The notes under the pieces were generated by a model. That model was not told the DNA's origin. It made no database searches and saw nothing but the letters and a program-made list of their open reading frames with translations. 64,000 nt of DNA, from positions 1 through 64,000 of the forward strand of contig SVUG01000002.1 in assembly GCA_015063385.1 (NCBI GenBank), read 5' to 3'. The translations under genes and the position numbers were made by a program. Source of the DNA: Oscillospiraceae bacterium. Its GTDB lineage: Bacteria > Bacillota > Clostridia > Oscillospirales > CAG-272. Below are positions 46,368-55,823 of this stretch, one piece after another (position 1 is the first letter of the stretch; each line of letters starts with the position of its first letter).

Positions 46368-47933
46368 ATGACACCTACACAGATACTTACAACGATACTC
46401 GTAGTCCTGTTCTTCGGACTTATGATAGGCATAGGCATTTACTGCCGAAAGCACGCAGGCAGCGTTGACTCCTTCGTGCTGGGCGGTCGCTCGGTCGGCC
46501 CGTGGCTCACGGCGTTTGCCTTTGGTACTTCCTACTTCTCGGCGGTTATCTTCGTCGGATATGCAGGACAGTTCGGCTACAATTTCGGACTTGCGTCCAC
46601 CTGGATTGGCCTTGGCAACGCCTTTATCGGCTCGCTTCTTGCCTGGAACGTGCTGGGCAGGCGCACCAGAGTCATGACTCAGCACATCGACTCGAAAACC
46701 ATGCCCGACTTCTTTGAGAAAAGATATGCGTCGACCGCGCTCAAGATTGCGGCTTCCATAATCGTATTCATATTCCTTATTCCCTACACCGCATCGCTCT
46801 ACAACGGTCTGTCCAGCCTTTTCGGCATCGCGTTTGATATTCCCTATTGGGTTTGCATCGTGATTATGGCAGTGCTGACGGGACTTTACGTCATCTTCGG
46901 CGGATATATGGCGACGGCGATAAACGACTTCGTGCAGGGCATCATAATGCTCATTGGCATCGCGGCGGTGGTGATTGCCGTGCTGAATCAGAACGGTGGA
47001 TTTATGCCCTCCATCGAGGCGCTGGCGAATTCGGCTAATGCGGGCTGGGAGTACACCTCATTCTTCGGCCCTGACCCCATATCACTCCTTATGGTCGTGC
47101 TGCTCACCTCGCTCGGCACTTGGGGACTGCCCCAGATGGTCGGCAAGTTCTACGCGATAAAGAGCGAGTCGATGATTCAGAAGGGCACGCTTATCTCCAC
47201 CCTCTTTGCAATAATCGTGGCGGGCGGCTGCTACTTCCTCGGCGGATTCGGCAGACTGTTCGTTTTAGAGAGCGAGATGAAGGGCTTCGATATGATAATC
47301 CCCACTATGATTTCAGGCCTTGCGCCGATTATCGTAGCGGTGGTAATCGTGCTGGTGCTTTCGGCGTCGATGTCCACGCTTTCCTCTCTCGTTCTTACCT
47401 CGTCCTCTACGCTGACGCTTGATATTATCGTTCCTCTTATGAAAAAGGAAACGAGCGAGAAGAAAAAGCTCCTTATTATGCGAGTGCTGATAGTGTTCTT
47501 TATCGCGCTTTCGGCAACAATCGCAATTCTCAAGGACACCGTATGGTCGGGCGTGGTATTTATCGCGCAGATGATGGGCGTTTCCTGGGGCGCGCTGGCA
47601 GGCGCATTCCTTGCCCCCTTCCTCTACGGTCTATACTGGAAAAAGGCTACGCGCCCTGCAGTTTGGGCTTCGTTTGGCTTCGGTGTCGGACTTATGACGG
47701 TTCAGCTCCTCGTTTCGATGAAGGTTATCAGCTTCTCGGGCGGAGTGCTTGGATTTGTGTTCACCAATTCTCTTTACTCGGGCGTATTCGCTATGCTCGG
47801 CGGACTTATAATCGTTCCGATAGTCAGCCTGCTTACAGGAAAGCACAAGCCCGAAAATACCGACGAGATTTTCTCTTGCTACGACGAGCGCGTCAGCGTG
47901 CCTGTGAGCGTGGCAATTACAAAGGATTCGTAA
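46368..47933 (+). CDS. Sodium:solute symporter (SSS family)
   Basis: DSFVLGGRSVGPWLTAFAFGTSYFSAVIFVGYAGQFGYNFGLAS...; about 13 TMs. Confidence 0.9.
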   Translation: MTPTQILTTILVVLFFGLMIGIGIYCRKHAGSVDSFVLGGRSVGPWLTAFAFGTSYFSAVIFVGYAGQFGYNFGLASTWIGLGNAFIGSLLAWNVLGRRTRVMTQHIDSKTMPDFFEKRYASTALKIAASIIVFIFLIPYTASLYNGLSSLFGIAFDIPYWVCIVIMAVLTGLYVIFGGYMATAINDFVQGIIMLIGIAAVVIAVLNQNGGFMPSIEALANSANAGWEYTSFFGPDPISLLMVVLLTSLGTWGLPQMVGKFYAIKSESMIQKGTLISTLFAIIVAGGCYFLGGFGRLFVLESEMKGFDMIIPTMISGLAPIIVAVVIVLVLSASMSTLSSLVLTSSSTLTLDIIVPLMKKETSEKKKLLIMRVLIVFFIALSATIAILKDTVWSGVVFIAQMMGVSWGALAGAFLAPFLYGLYWKKATRPAVWASFGFGVGLMTVQLLVSMKVISFSGGVLGFVFTNSLYSGVFAMLGGLIIVPIVSLLTGKHKPENTDEIFSCYDERVSVPVSVAITKDS

Positions 47934-47954
47934 ATTTTATTTTGGAGATTATAT

Positions 47955-49691
47955 ATGAAAAAAATGATGCTTGGAAACGAGGCGGTTGCCAGAGGCTTCT
48001 ACGAGGCCGGCTGTAAGGTGGTATCGAGCTACCCCGGCACTCCCTCGACAGAAATAACCGAATACGCCGCAAAATACGACGAGGTATACTGCGAATGGGC
48101 GCCCAACGAGAAGGTTGGACTTGAGGTTGCCTTTGGTGCGTCGCTTGGCGGTGCTCGCGCGGCGGCTTGTATGAAGCACGTCGGTCTTAACGTGGCGGCA
48201 GACCCCCTATTTACTATGTCCTATACCGGAGTTAACGGCGGTCTGGTCGTTTGCGTGGCTGACGACCCCGGTATGCACTCCTCGCAGAACGAGCAGGACT
48301 CGCGCCATTATGCCGCCGCGGCAAAGCTGCCTATGCTTGAGCCGTCCGACTCGCGCGAGGCAAAGGAATTTGCAAAAGTAGCCTTCGAGCTTTCCGAGAA
48401 ATTCGACACGCCGGTGATTTTCCGCACCTGCACGAGAATCGCGCACTCGCAGTGCGCGGTGGAGCTTGAAGCACCCATCGAGGTTGCGCTCAAGCCCTAC
48501 GAGAAGCAGCCACAGAAATACATAATGGCTCCTGCCAACGCTATCCGCCGTCACCCCGTTGTTGAGGCGCGCACGGCGGCGCTTACCGAATACGCGGAGG
48601 ACTGCCCTCTCAATAGAGTCGAGTATGCAGAGAGAGGCGCGCTTGGTATTATCACCTCGGGCACGTGTTATCAGTACGTCAAAGAGGTGTTCGGAGACTC
48701 GGTATCGGTATTAAAGCTCGGTCTTGTCAATCCCCTGCCGAAGAAGCTTATCCTTGATTTCGCCGCGAAGGTTGACAGACTCGTGGTTGTCGAGGAGCTT
48801 GACCCATTTATTGAAAATCACTGCCGCTGCCTAGGTCTTAACCCCGACGGCAAGAATATATTCCCCATCTGCGGTGAGTTCTCGCAGGCGCTTATTGCAA
48901 AGACGCTTCTGGCACCGTCGGCAGACTTTATCCCCGCAGACCCCGTTCCCGTCCGTCCTCCCGTAATGTGCGCGGGCTGTCCCCACAGAGGACTCTTCTA
49001 CGTGCTCTCGAAGAAAAAGGTGACGGTTATCGGTGACATCGGCTGCTACACCCTCGGCTCTGCCGCGCCCCTTACGGCTATCGACTCGGTGCTTTGCATG
49101 GGCGCGTCGGTTTCGGGCGTGCACGGCTTCAACAAGGCAAGCGGCGGCGCGAGCGAAAATAAGACGGTGGCGGTTATCGGTGACTCGACATTTATGCACT
49201 CGGGTATGACGGGACTTGCAAACATCGCCTACAACGGCACGAATTCCACCGTAATTATAGTAGACAACTCCATCACAGGTATGACGGGACATCAGCAGAA
49301 TCCCACCACGGGCTACAATATCAAGGGCGACCCCGCTACGAAAATCGACCTTGAGGCGCTCTGCCACGCGCTCGGAATTAACCGCGTGAGAGTGGTCGAC
49401 CCCTACGACCTCGCGGCAACCGAAGCGGCCATCACCGAGGAGCTTGCGGCAGACGAGCCGTCGGTTATAATTTCAAGACGCCCCTGCGCGCTCCTTAAGT
49501 ACGTCAAGGCAAAGCCCGCCTTTACGGTTGACTCGGAGAAGTGCAAGAGCTGCAAGATGTGTATGAAGATAGGCTGTCCCGCTATAAGCATGAAGGACGG
49601 CAAGGCGAAAATCGACGCGACGCTCTGCGTAGGCTGCGGTGTTTGCCAGCAGATGTGCAAATTCGACTCTATTCTCGGAGGTGAGGAGTAA
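47955..49691 (+). CDS. iorA: Indolepyruvate ferredoxin oxidoreductase, alpha subunit
   Basis: LGNEAVARGFYEAGCKVVSSYPGTPSTEI; GDIGCYTLG; C-terminal ferredoxin CKSCKMCMKIGCP ... CVGCGVCQQMCKF. Confidence 0.94.
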   Translation: MKKMMLGNEAVARGFYEAGCKVVSSYPGTPSTEITEYAAKYDEVYCEWAPNEKVGLEVAFGASLGGARAAACMKHVGLNVAADPLFTMSYTGVNGGLVVCVADDPGMHSSQNEQDSRHYAAAAKLPMLEPSDSREAKEFAKVAFELSEKFDTPVIFRTCTRIAHSQCAVELEAPIEVALKPYEKQPQKYIMAPANAIRRHPVVEARTAALTEYAEDCPLNRVEYAERGALGIITSGTCYQYVKEVFGDSVSVLKLGLVNPLPKKLILDFAAKVDRLVVVEELDPFIENHCRCLGLNPDGKNIFPICGEFSQALIAKTLLAPSADFIPADPVPVRPPVMCAGCPHRGLFYVLSKKKVTVIGDIGCYTLGSAAPLTAIDSVLCMGASVSGVHGFNKASGGASENKTVAVIGDSTFMHSGMTGLANIAYNGTNSTVIIVDNSITGMTGHQQNPTTGYNIKGDPATKIDLEALCHALGINRVRVVDPYDLAATEAAITEELAADEPSVIISRRPCALLKYVKAKPAFTVDSEKCKSCKMCMKIGCPAISMKDGKAKIDATLCVGCGVCQQMCKFDSILGGEE

Positions 49692-50257
49692 TGACTAAAA
49701 ATATTATGATAGTCGGCGTGGGCGGTCAGGGCTCACTGCTTGCGAGCAAGCTGCTCGGTAATCTCCTTGCCGACGAGGGATACGAGGTTAAGGTCTCTGA
49801 GGTGCACGGAATGAGCCAGAGAGGCGGCAGCGTGGTCACCTACGTCAGATACGGTGACAAGGTTTACTCACCCATTATCGACAAGGGCGAGGCTGATTTC
49901 ATTATCTCGTTTGAGAAGATTGAGGCGGCAAGATACGCCGAGTTCCTAAAAAAAGGCGGCAAGATTATCGTCAATACCCAGGAAATCGAGCCGATGCCGG
50001 TTATCACAGGTGCGGCAGAGTACCCCTCCGATGCGCTTGATAAGCTCGCCGCGGCCGGAATTGAGGTTGACGCGCTCGATGCGCTCACCCCTGCAAGCGA
50101 GGCAGGCTCGCCCAAGGCGGTCAACATCGTGCTTATGGGCAGGCTCTCAAAATATATGGATATTTCCGAGGAAAAGTGGCTAGGCGCTATCAGAAAGAGC
50201 GTAAACCCCAAGTTCGTAGAAATGAACGAGCGCGCGTTCGCACTCGGTAGAAAATAA
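49691..50257 (+). CDS. iorB: Indolepyruvate ferredoxin oxidoreductase, beta subunit
   Basis: IMIVGVGGQGSLLASKLLG, SEVHGMSQRGGSVVTYVRYG. Confidence 0.93.
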   Translation: MTKNIMIVGVGGQGSLLASKLLGNLLADEGYEVKVSEVHGMSQRGGSVVTYVRYGDKVYSPIIDKGEADFIISFEKIEAARYAEFLKKGGKIIVNTQEIEPMPVITGAAEYPSDALDKLAAAGIEVDALDALTPASEAGSPKAVNIVLMGRLSKYMDISEEKWLGAIRKSVNPKFVEMNERAFALGRK

Positions 50258-50278
50258 TTTTTTCAGGAAGAAAAGGCT

Positions 50279-51592
50279 ATGGAAAAGAGAAAGTATTATC
50301 AAGAAGAAATTGAAACAATGCCACTCGAACAGCTGCAGAAGCTCCAGTCGGAAAAGCTCGTAAAGCAGGTCAAGCACGTTTACGAGAATCTCCCATACTA
50401 CCGCGGCTTGATGGAGAAAAAGGGCGTGACGCCCGACGACATTCACGGCATTGAGGACCTTTACAAGCTTCCCTTTATTGAAAAAAGCGACCTTCGCGAG
50501 TGCTACCCCGACGGTATGCGCGCGATGCCCCTCTCCGAGTGTGTAAGAATTCAGTCCACCTCCGGCACTACGGGCAAGAGAGTTATTGCCTACTACACCC
50601 AGCAGGATATTGATTTGTGGGAGGACTGCTGTGCAAGAGCTATAATCGCGGCAGGCGCAGACAAGGAGGACGTCGTTCAGGTCAGCTACGGCTACGGTCT
50701 GTTCACGGGCGGCCCCGGTCTTAACGGCGGCTCTCATAAGGTTGGCTCGCTGACGCTCCCCATGTCGTCGGGCAACACCGAGAGACAGCTTCAGTTCATG
50801 CTTGACATGAAGGCGACCGTGCTCTGCTGCACCCCCTCGTACGCCGCTTACCTTGGCGAGAGCCTCAAGGAGCAGGGCTACACCCCCGACCAGATTCCCT
50901 TAAAGGCAGGTATTTTCGGTGCAGAGCCCTGGACGCAGGAGATGCGACGCAGCATCGAGCAGACGCTCGGCATCAAGGCGTACGACATTTACGGTCTGAC
51001 CGAGCTTTCGGGCCCCGGCGTTTCGTTTGAGTGCTCCGAGCAGAACGGAATGCACATCAACGAGGACCACTTTATTGCTGAAATTATAAATCCCGATACG
51101 GGCGAGGTGCTCCCCGAGGGCGAAAAGGGCGAGCTGGTGTTCACCGCGCTCGACAAGCAGGCGTTCCCCGTGCTCCGCTACCGCACCAGAGACATCTGCG
51201 TGCTTTCGAGAAAGAAGTGCTCCTGCGGAAGAACTCATATCCGTATGGCAAAGCCTATGGGCAGAAGCGACGATATGATGATTATCCGCGGAGTCAACGT
51301 ATTCCCCTCACAGATTGAGGCAGTGCTTCTCGCGGAGGGCTTCTCGGAGAACTATCTCATCAAGCTCGGCAGAGAGAACAACAGCGATACCTTCGACGTA
51401 TACGTTGAGCTTCGCCCCGAGCAGTTCGACGACTCGGTCAAGAACATCACCGCTATGGAAAAATCTCTTGCAGGCGCTATGCGTAATATGATTGGCATCG
51501 GCCCTGCCGTGCATCTCGTTCCCCCCAAGACCATTCAGCGCAGCGAGGGCAAGGCGAAGAGAGTCATTGACGAGCGTAAGCTCCACGACTAA
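50279..51592 (+). CDS. paaK: Phenylacetate-CoA ligase family protein
   Basis: RIQSTSGTTGKRVIAYYTQQDIDLWEDCCARAI, YDIYGLTELSGPGVSFEC, YRTRDIC, GRSDDMMIIRGVNVFPSQIE. Confidence 0.93.
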   Translation: MEKRKYYQEEIETMPLEQLQKLQSEKLVKQVKHVYENLPYYRGLMEKKGVTPDDIHGIEDLYKLPFIEKSDLRECYPDGMRAMPLSECVRIQSTSGTTGKRVIAYYTQQDIDLWEDCCARAIIAAGADKEDVVQVSYGYGLFTGGPGLNGGSHKVGSLTLPMSSGNTERQLQFMLDMKATVLCCTPSYAAYLGESLKEQGYTPDQIPLKAGIFGAEPWTQEMRRSIEQTLGIKAYDIYGLTELSGPGVSFECSEQNGMHINEDHFIAEIINPDTGEVLPEGEKGELVFTALDKQAFPVLRYRTRDICVLSRKKCSCGRTHIRMAKPMGRSDDMMIIRGVNVFPSQIEAVLLAEGFSENYLIKLGRENNSDTFDVYVELRPEQFDDSVKNITAMEKSLAGAMRNMIGIGPAVHLVPPKTIQRSEGKAKRVIDERKLHD

Positions 51593-51837
51593 AAAGCGGC
51601 GGATTTTTGGCGAAAACAAAAACGGCACTTCAGGATAAAAAAACTTTTATTCCTGCCTCACTAAACACTTTTTAGTCAGGTTGAATTTCTTCGAAATTCT
51701 TTTATTTAAGCCGTTTTCTAGCACCGCTTTTGCCCTCTCGTCGTATATTTATACGCCTTCGGAGCAAAACCCGCGCTTTTCGCTCAAAACTCCCCGAGCT
51801 TTTGGCGAACATCTCATATATATAAAGGAGAATTATT

Positions 51838-52263
51838 ATGGCAATCAGACAGTTATCGGTTTTTGTTGAAAATAAGCAGGGCTCGCTGCACGAAATCACA
51901 GACACGCTCGCAAAGGCTAACATCGACCTGCGCTCTATGTGCGTGGCTGATACCTCAAACTACGGCATCGTGCGTATAATCGCCGACCAGCCCGAAAAGG
52001 CAAAGGAGCTGCTCGACAAGGAGGGCCACGCGGCAAACGTGCGCCTCATCAACGCATTTGCAGTTCCCGACCAGCCCGGCGGACTCACCAAGGTGCTCAG
52101 TCTGCTCGAGGGCAAGGGTGTCAACATTGATTATATGTACGCGCTCATCACAAGCGAGGACGGCAAGGCGTACTCGGTAATGCGTACGGGCGACACCGAG
52201 ATGACCGACAAAATCCTCATAGAGAACGGCATTGAGCTTCTCGTTGAAGAAAAGCTGCACTAA
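51838..52263 (+). CDS. Tandem ACT-domain protein
   Basis: IRQLSVFVENKQGSLHEITDTLAKANIDLRSMCVADTSNYGIVRII...DQPGGLTKVLSLLEGKGVNIDYMYA. Confidence 0.92.
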   Translation: MAIRQLSVFVENKQGSLHEITDTLAKANIDLRSMCVADTSNYGIVRIIADQPEKAKELLDKEGHAANVRLINAFAVPDQPGGLTKVLSLLEGKGVNIDYMYALITSEDGKAYSVMRTGDTEMTDKILIENGIELLVEEKLH

Positions 52264-52313
52264 CCCTAAAATTCAAAATTCGAAATTAAAATCACTGACT
52301 AATATTAACAGCC

Positions 52314-52345
52314 AAGCGCGCTCCGAGAAATCGGGGCGCTTTTTA
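52314..52345 (+). terminator. Operon terminator
   Basis: agcgcgctccgagaaatcggggcgcttttt. Confidence 0.75.
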
Positions 52346-52408
52346 AATGGGAAAATACACGGTGCTCTCTCGCCCGGAGGGCTTACTATGTATGAATTTA
52401 TTTGTATT

Positions 52409-52468
52409 GTCTTTTCTTGTCTTCTCTTATCTTCTCTTCTCTATAATCTCCTCTCCTCTTCTCTCATC
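52409..52468. repeat. Polypyrimidine/polypurine tract
   Basis: tcttttcttgtcttctcttatcttctcttctctataatctcctctcctcttctctc. Confidence 0.8.
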
Positions 52469-52812
52469 TAACGCAAGCAATACTCTCCGTTTGGCTTGAT
52501 TTTCAGTTGCGAACGCTCCTCGGTGAATATCGTGGAAATATACCCCTCACGATCCGTAGAATTATGACATAACCAATGCATCAACACACAAACGCCTGTC
52601 TTAAATTCAAACAAAAAGCCTGCGTCTATCAGCATTCCGTAATTTTCCTCCGTAGCCTCTGCCATACGGACAACCCTCATTGGATCGTCGACAAATCCGT
52701 CGTCGTCTGCCTCTAAAATCATGTACTGATAAAGTATTCTCGCTCGGTCGGGCAGTCGTGTGAGATCCCTGCGGTAAATAATATTCTTATTAAACACTCT
52801 GCGCTTACTCAT
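52468..52812 (-). pseudogene. Phage replisome-organizer-like N-terminal domain (likely truncated remnant)
   Basis: RILYQYMILEADDDGFVDDPMRVVRMAEATEENYGMLIDAGFLFEFKTGVCVLMHWLCHN...YISTIFTEERSQLKIKPNGEYCL; followed by stop and polypurine tract. Confidence 0.55.
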
Positions 52813-53020
52813 TTCTATATCCTTTCGTTTTTGATTTCATTCTATCACAGATTTTCACGCCTGTAAGTATGGTTTGGGGTAAAAAAATCGGGTGCGAGGG
52901 TTGTCGAATTTGTGAAATATCACCAAAGGCAGAGGACGGACAAAAATATTTACTCTGACACTTGATTTGAGTGGGAAACTGTGGTACAATATTCCTGTTG
53001 AATTTTTTGGAGAAATTTGT

Positions 53021-53713
53021 ATGATAAAAACGGTTTTTTTGGACCTTGACGACACTATACTCGACTTTCAGCTTGCCGAGCATAAGGCAATACGCTCAGC
53101 ACTCGCTGAGGTTGGAGTCGAGCCGACCGACGAGGTTGTGGCAAGATATATTGAGATAAATCGCTCCTGCTGGGCGGCGCTCGAACGCGGAGAGCTTACG
53201 CGCGAGGTAGTGCTCACGCGGCGCTTTGAGCTGCTTTTTGCCGAGCTTTCGCTCGATATTTCACCCGCAGGGACGCAGAAAATTTATGCCGAGCGCCTTG
53301 GCAGCTTCCACGACTTTCTGCCGGGAGGCAAGGAGCTGCTCGATGAGCTTTACGCATCGGGAAAATACAACCTTTACCTCGCCACCAACGGCATTTATAA
53401 GGTTCAAGCGCCCAGAATTGAGGCGTCGGGAATTTCGAAGTATTTTAAGGACATTTTCATATCAGAGAAGCTCGGCTACAATAAGCCCTCGCGTGAGTTC
53501 TTCGAGAGGTGCGCCGAGAAAATTGAGGGGTATAACCCTAAAGAAGCAATTATCGTCGGGGACAGTCTGTCATCGGATATTCAAGGCGGAATTAACGCAG
53601 GAATTCTGACCTGCCATTTCAACCCCAAAAGCACCCCATACACGAGTATAAAACCCGATTACAAAATAAATAAGCTCTCGGAGCTACTACCGCTTCTTGA
53701 GAGCATAGAATGA
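53021..53713 (+). CDS. HAD-family hydrolase (YjjG-like)
   Basis: VFLDLDDTILDFQLAEHKAI, LATNGIYKVQAPRIEASGI, IVGDSLSSDIQGGINAGI. Confidence 0.9.
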   Translation: MIKTVFLDLDDTILDFQLAEHKAIRSALAEVGVEPTDEVVARYIEINRSCWAALERGELTREVVLTRRFELLFAELSLDISPAGTQKIYAERLGSFHDFLPGGKELLDELYASGKYNLYLATNGIYKVQAPRIEASGISKYFKDIFISEKLGYNKPSREFFERCAEKIEGYNPKEAIIVGDSLSSDIQGGINAGILTCHFNPKSTPYTSIKPDYKINKLSELLPLLESIE

Positions 53714-53722
53714 GGAAAATAT

Positions 53723-54982
53723 ATGTATTACGGATACAAAATCAGTGACGAAACTGCCGCTCTTGCACGCAGAGCAGAGGCAGATTGTAAAGAAATATTT
53801 GCAAAAATTGACGAAAACGCACTTATTTGCTCGGCAAAGGTGCTCACGGCTTTCCAGGAATGCAACGTATCCACAGCCGACTTTATTGAGGTGACGGGCT
53901 ACGGATTTACCGACTCCGGCAGAGATAAGCTGGAACAGGTTTACGCCCACGTATTCGGTGCGGAGGACGCCCTCGTCAGACCGCAGCTTATGTCGGGAAC
54001 GCACGCGCTGTGGGTGACTCTCGGAGGACTGCTCAAGCCCTCTGACACCCTCGTTTACATTACGGGTACTCCCTACGACACGCTCCAGACGGTTATCGGC
54101 ATCACGGGCGGCAGCCGCAACTCGCTTATGTCCTACGGGGTAAAGTACGAGGAGATTGACCTTCTTTCCGGAAAATTTGATATTGAGGCGATAAAGGAAA
54201 GATTCTCAAAATCCTTCGTCAAGGTTGCTGCAATTCAGCGCAGCCGCGGCTACGCGCAGAGAAAGAGCCTGACTATCGACGAGATTGCCGAGGCTATAGA
54301 GGCAATCAAGGAGGTTTCTCCCGACACGGTGGTTATGGTTGACAACTGCTACGGCGAGTTCACCGAGGACCGCGAGCCTAGCGAGGTTGGTGCTGACGTG
54401 TTCGTCGGCTCGATGATGAAGAATCTCGGTGCGGGCTTTGCCGTCAGCGGCGCTTACTGCGTAGGTAAAAAGGCGGTTATCGAGGACATTGCCGAGAGGC
54501 TCACCGCACCCTGCATCGGCAAGGAGCTTGGCGCGAACTTCAACCAGCTTGCCTCCTTCTTCAAGGGCTTCTTTATGGCGCCCTCGTGCGTGGCATCTAC
54601 GCTTAAATCAATGGTATTTGCCGCGAGAATGCTGGAGCTTGCAGGCTTTGAGGAGGTCAGCCCCCGCTACGACGAGAAGCGCACCGACATCGTACAGACC
54701 GTGAATCTGCACTCGGCAGACAGACTTATTAAGTTCTGCGTCGGTATTCAAAAGGGCTCGCCCGTCGAGGCGTATTGCACCCCCGAGCCCGGAGATATGC
54801 CAGGCTACGAGCACCCCGAAATTATGGCGGCAGGCACTTTTATCACGGGTGCGACCAACGAGCTCTCCTGCGACGGCCCGATTCTTCCGCCCTATACCGC
54901 GTATATGCAAGGCGGCCTCACCTACGAGTACGGCAAGCTCGGCGTTATGAAGGCAATCGACATGATGCTTGACCGTTCTTAA
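53723..54982 (+). CDS. Methionine gamma-lyase family protein (aluminum-resistance-like)
   Basis: VTGYGFTDSGRDKLEQVYAHVFGAEDALVRPQLMSGTHAL; VMVDNCYGEFTEDREPSEVGADVFVGSMMKNLGAG. Confidence 0.92.
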   Translation: MYYGYKISDETAALARRAEADCKEIFAKIDENALICSAKVLTAFQECNVSTADFIEVTGYGFTDSGRDKLEQVYAHVFGAEDALVRPQLMSGTHALWVTLGGLLKPSDTLVYITGTPYDTLQTVIGITGGSRNSLMSYGVKYEEIDLLSGKFDIEAIKERFSKSFVKVAAIQRSRGYAQRKSLTIDEIAEAIEAIKEVSPDTVVMVDNCYGEFTEDREPSEVGADVFVGSMMKNLGAGFAVSGAYCVGKKAVIEDIAERLTAPCIGKELGANFNQLASFFKGFFMAPSCVASTLKSMVFAARMLELAGFEEVSPRYDEKRTDIVQTVNLHSADRLIKFCVGIQKGSPVEAYCTPEPGDMPGYEHPEIMAAGTFITGATNELSCDGPILPPYTAYMQGGLTYEYGKLGVMKAIDMMLDRS

Positions 54983-55235
54983 CCCCCCTCTCACCCACTA
55001 ACGCGGGAGTTCTCCCCCACGGAGAGCCTTTGGCGGCCTCACCTACGAGTACGGCAAGCTCGGTGTTATGAAGGCAATCGACATGATGCTTGACCGTTCT
55101 TAACCCCCCTCTCACCCACTAACGTGGGAGCTCTCCCCCACGGAGAGCCTTTGGCGGCCTCACCTACGAGTACGGCAAGCTCGGCGTTATGAGAGCAATC
55201 GACATGATGCTTGATAGAGGGTAAATTAGAGATTC
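54911..55235. repeat. 121-bp tandem repeat (about 2.7 copies) covering the 3' end of the upstream gene plus spacer
   Basis: ggcggcctcacctacgagtacggcaagctcgg at 54911, 55032 and 55153; a few substitutions between copies. Confidence 0.95.
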
Positions 55236-55263
55236 GAAATCAAGATACGCAAATACTCCTTAT

Positions 55264-55295
55264 GCGCTCCGACTCGCTCGGAGCGCCTTTTAATT
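55264..55295 (+). terminator. Rho-independent terminator
   Basis: gcgctccgactcgctcggagcgccttttaattt. Confidence 0.75.
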
Positions 55296-55369
55296 TAATT
55301 GAAAATTAAAAGGCTTCTAGCAGTCTGTAAACTTTCATCTAAACATCTAATAACAATTATTAAAAAGAA

Positions 55370-55398
55370 TTGACACCGACTTCGACAAGTGCTATAAT
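55370..55398 (+). promoter_or_regulatory. Sigma-A promoter
   Basis: TTGACA-17 nt-TATAAT, directly abutting the 192-bp repeat. Confidence 0.85.
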
Positions 55399-55782
55399 AA
55401 TGGTTATAGAATGTAGAAAAGGCTCAGAAGCCTTTTCACGGCTGAAAATCAGCCGTAGCAAAAAGCAAAGAATAGCTTTTTGCCGCTATATCATTGCAAC
55501 AGAAATCGACAAGTTTCTTTTTTGAAGCTTGTTAGCAAATCAAAGATTTGCCGTCGAAATTCACGAATTTCGACCTTCGATTGTCGTTATAATGGTTATA
55601 GAATGTAGAAAAGGCTCGGAAGCCTTTTCACGGCTGAAAATCAGCCGTAGCAAAAAGCAAAGAATAGCTTTTTGCCACTATATCATTGCAACAGAAATCG
55701 ACAAGTTTCTTTTTTGAAACTTGTTGGCAAATCAAAGATTTGCCGTCGAAATTCACGAATTTCGACTTTCGATTGTCGTTAT
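55399..55782. repeat. Two tandem copies of a 192-bp hairpin-chain element in the operon leader
   Basis: aatggttatagaatgtagaaaaggctc... at 55399 and 55591; each copy carries about six short palindromes. Confidence 0.93.
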
Positions 55783-55823
55783 TATTACATAGTTCGAAAA
55801 AACAAGAAAGGGAGGTAAAACGT

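Noticed and set aside
55032-55225. Additional short coding copies downstream of the methionine gamma-lyase-like gene
   Set aside because: Copies lack start codons and SDs and only repeat the last about 23 codons; treated as tandem-duplicated 3' ends.
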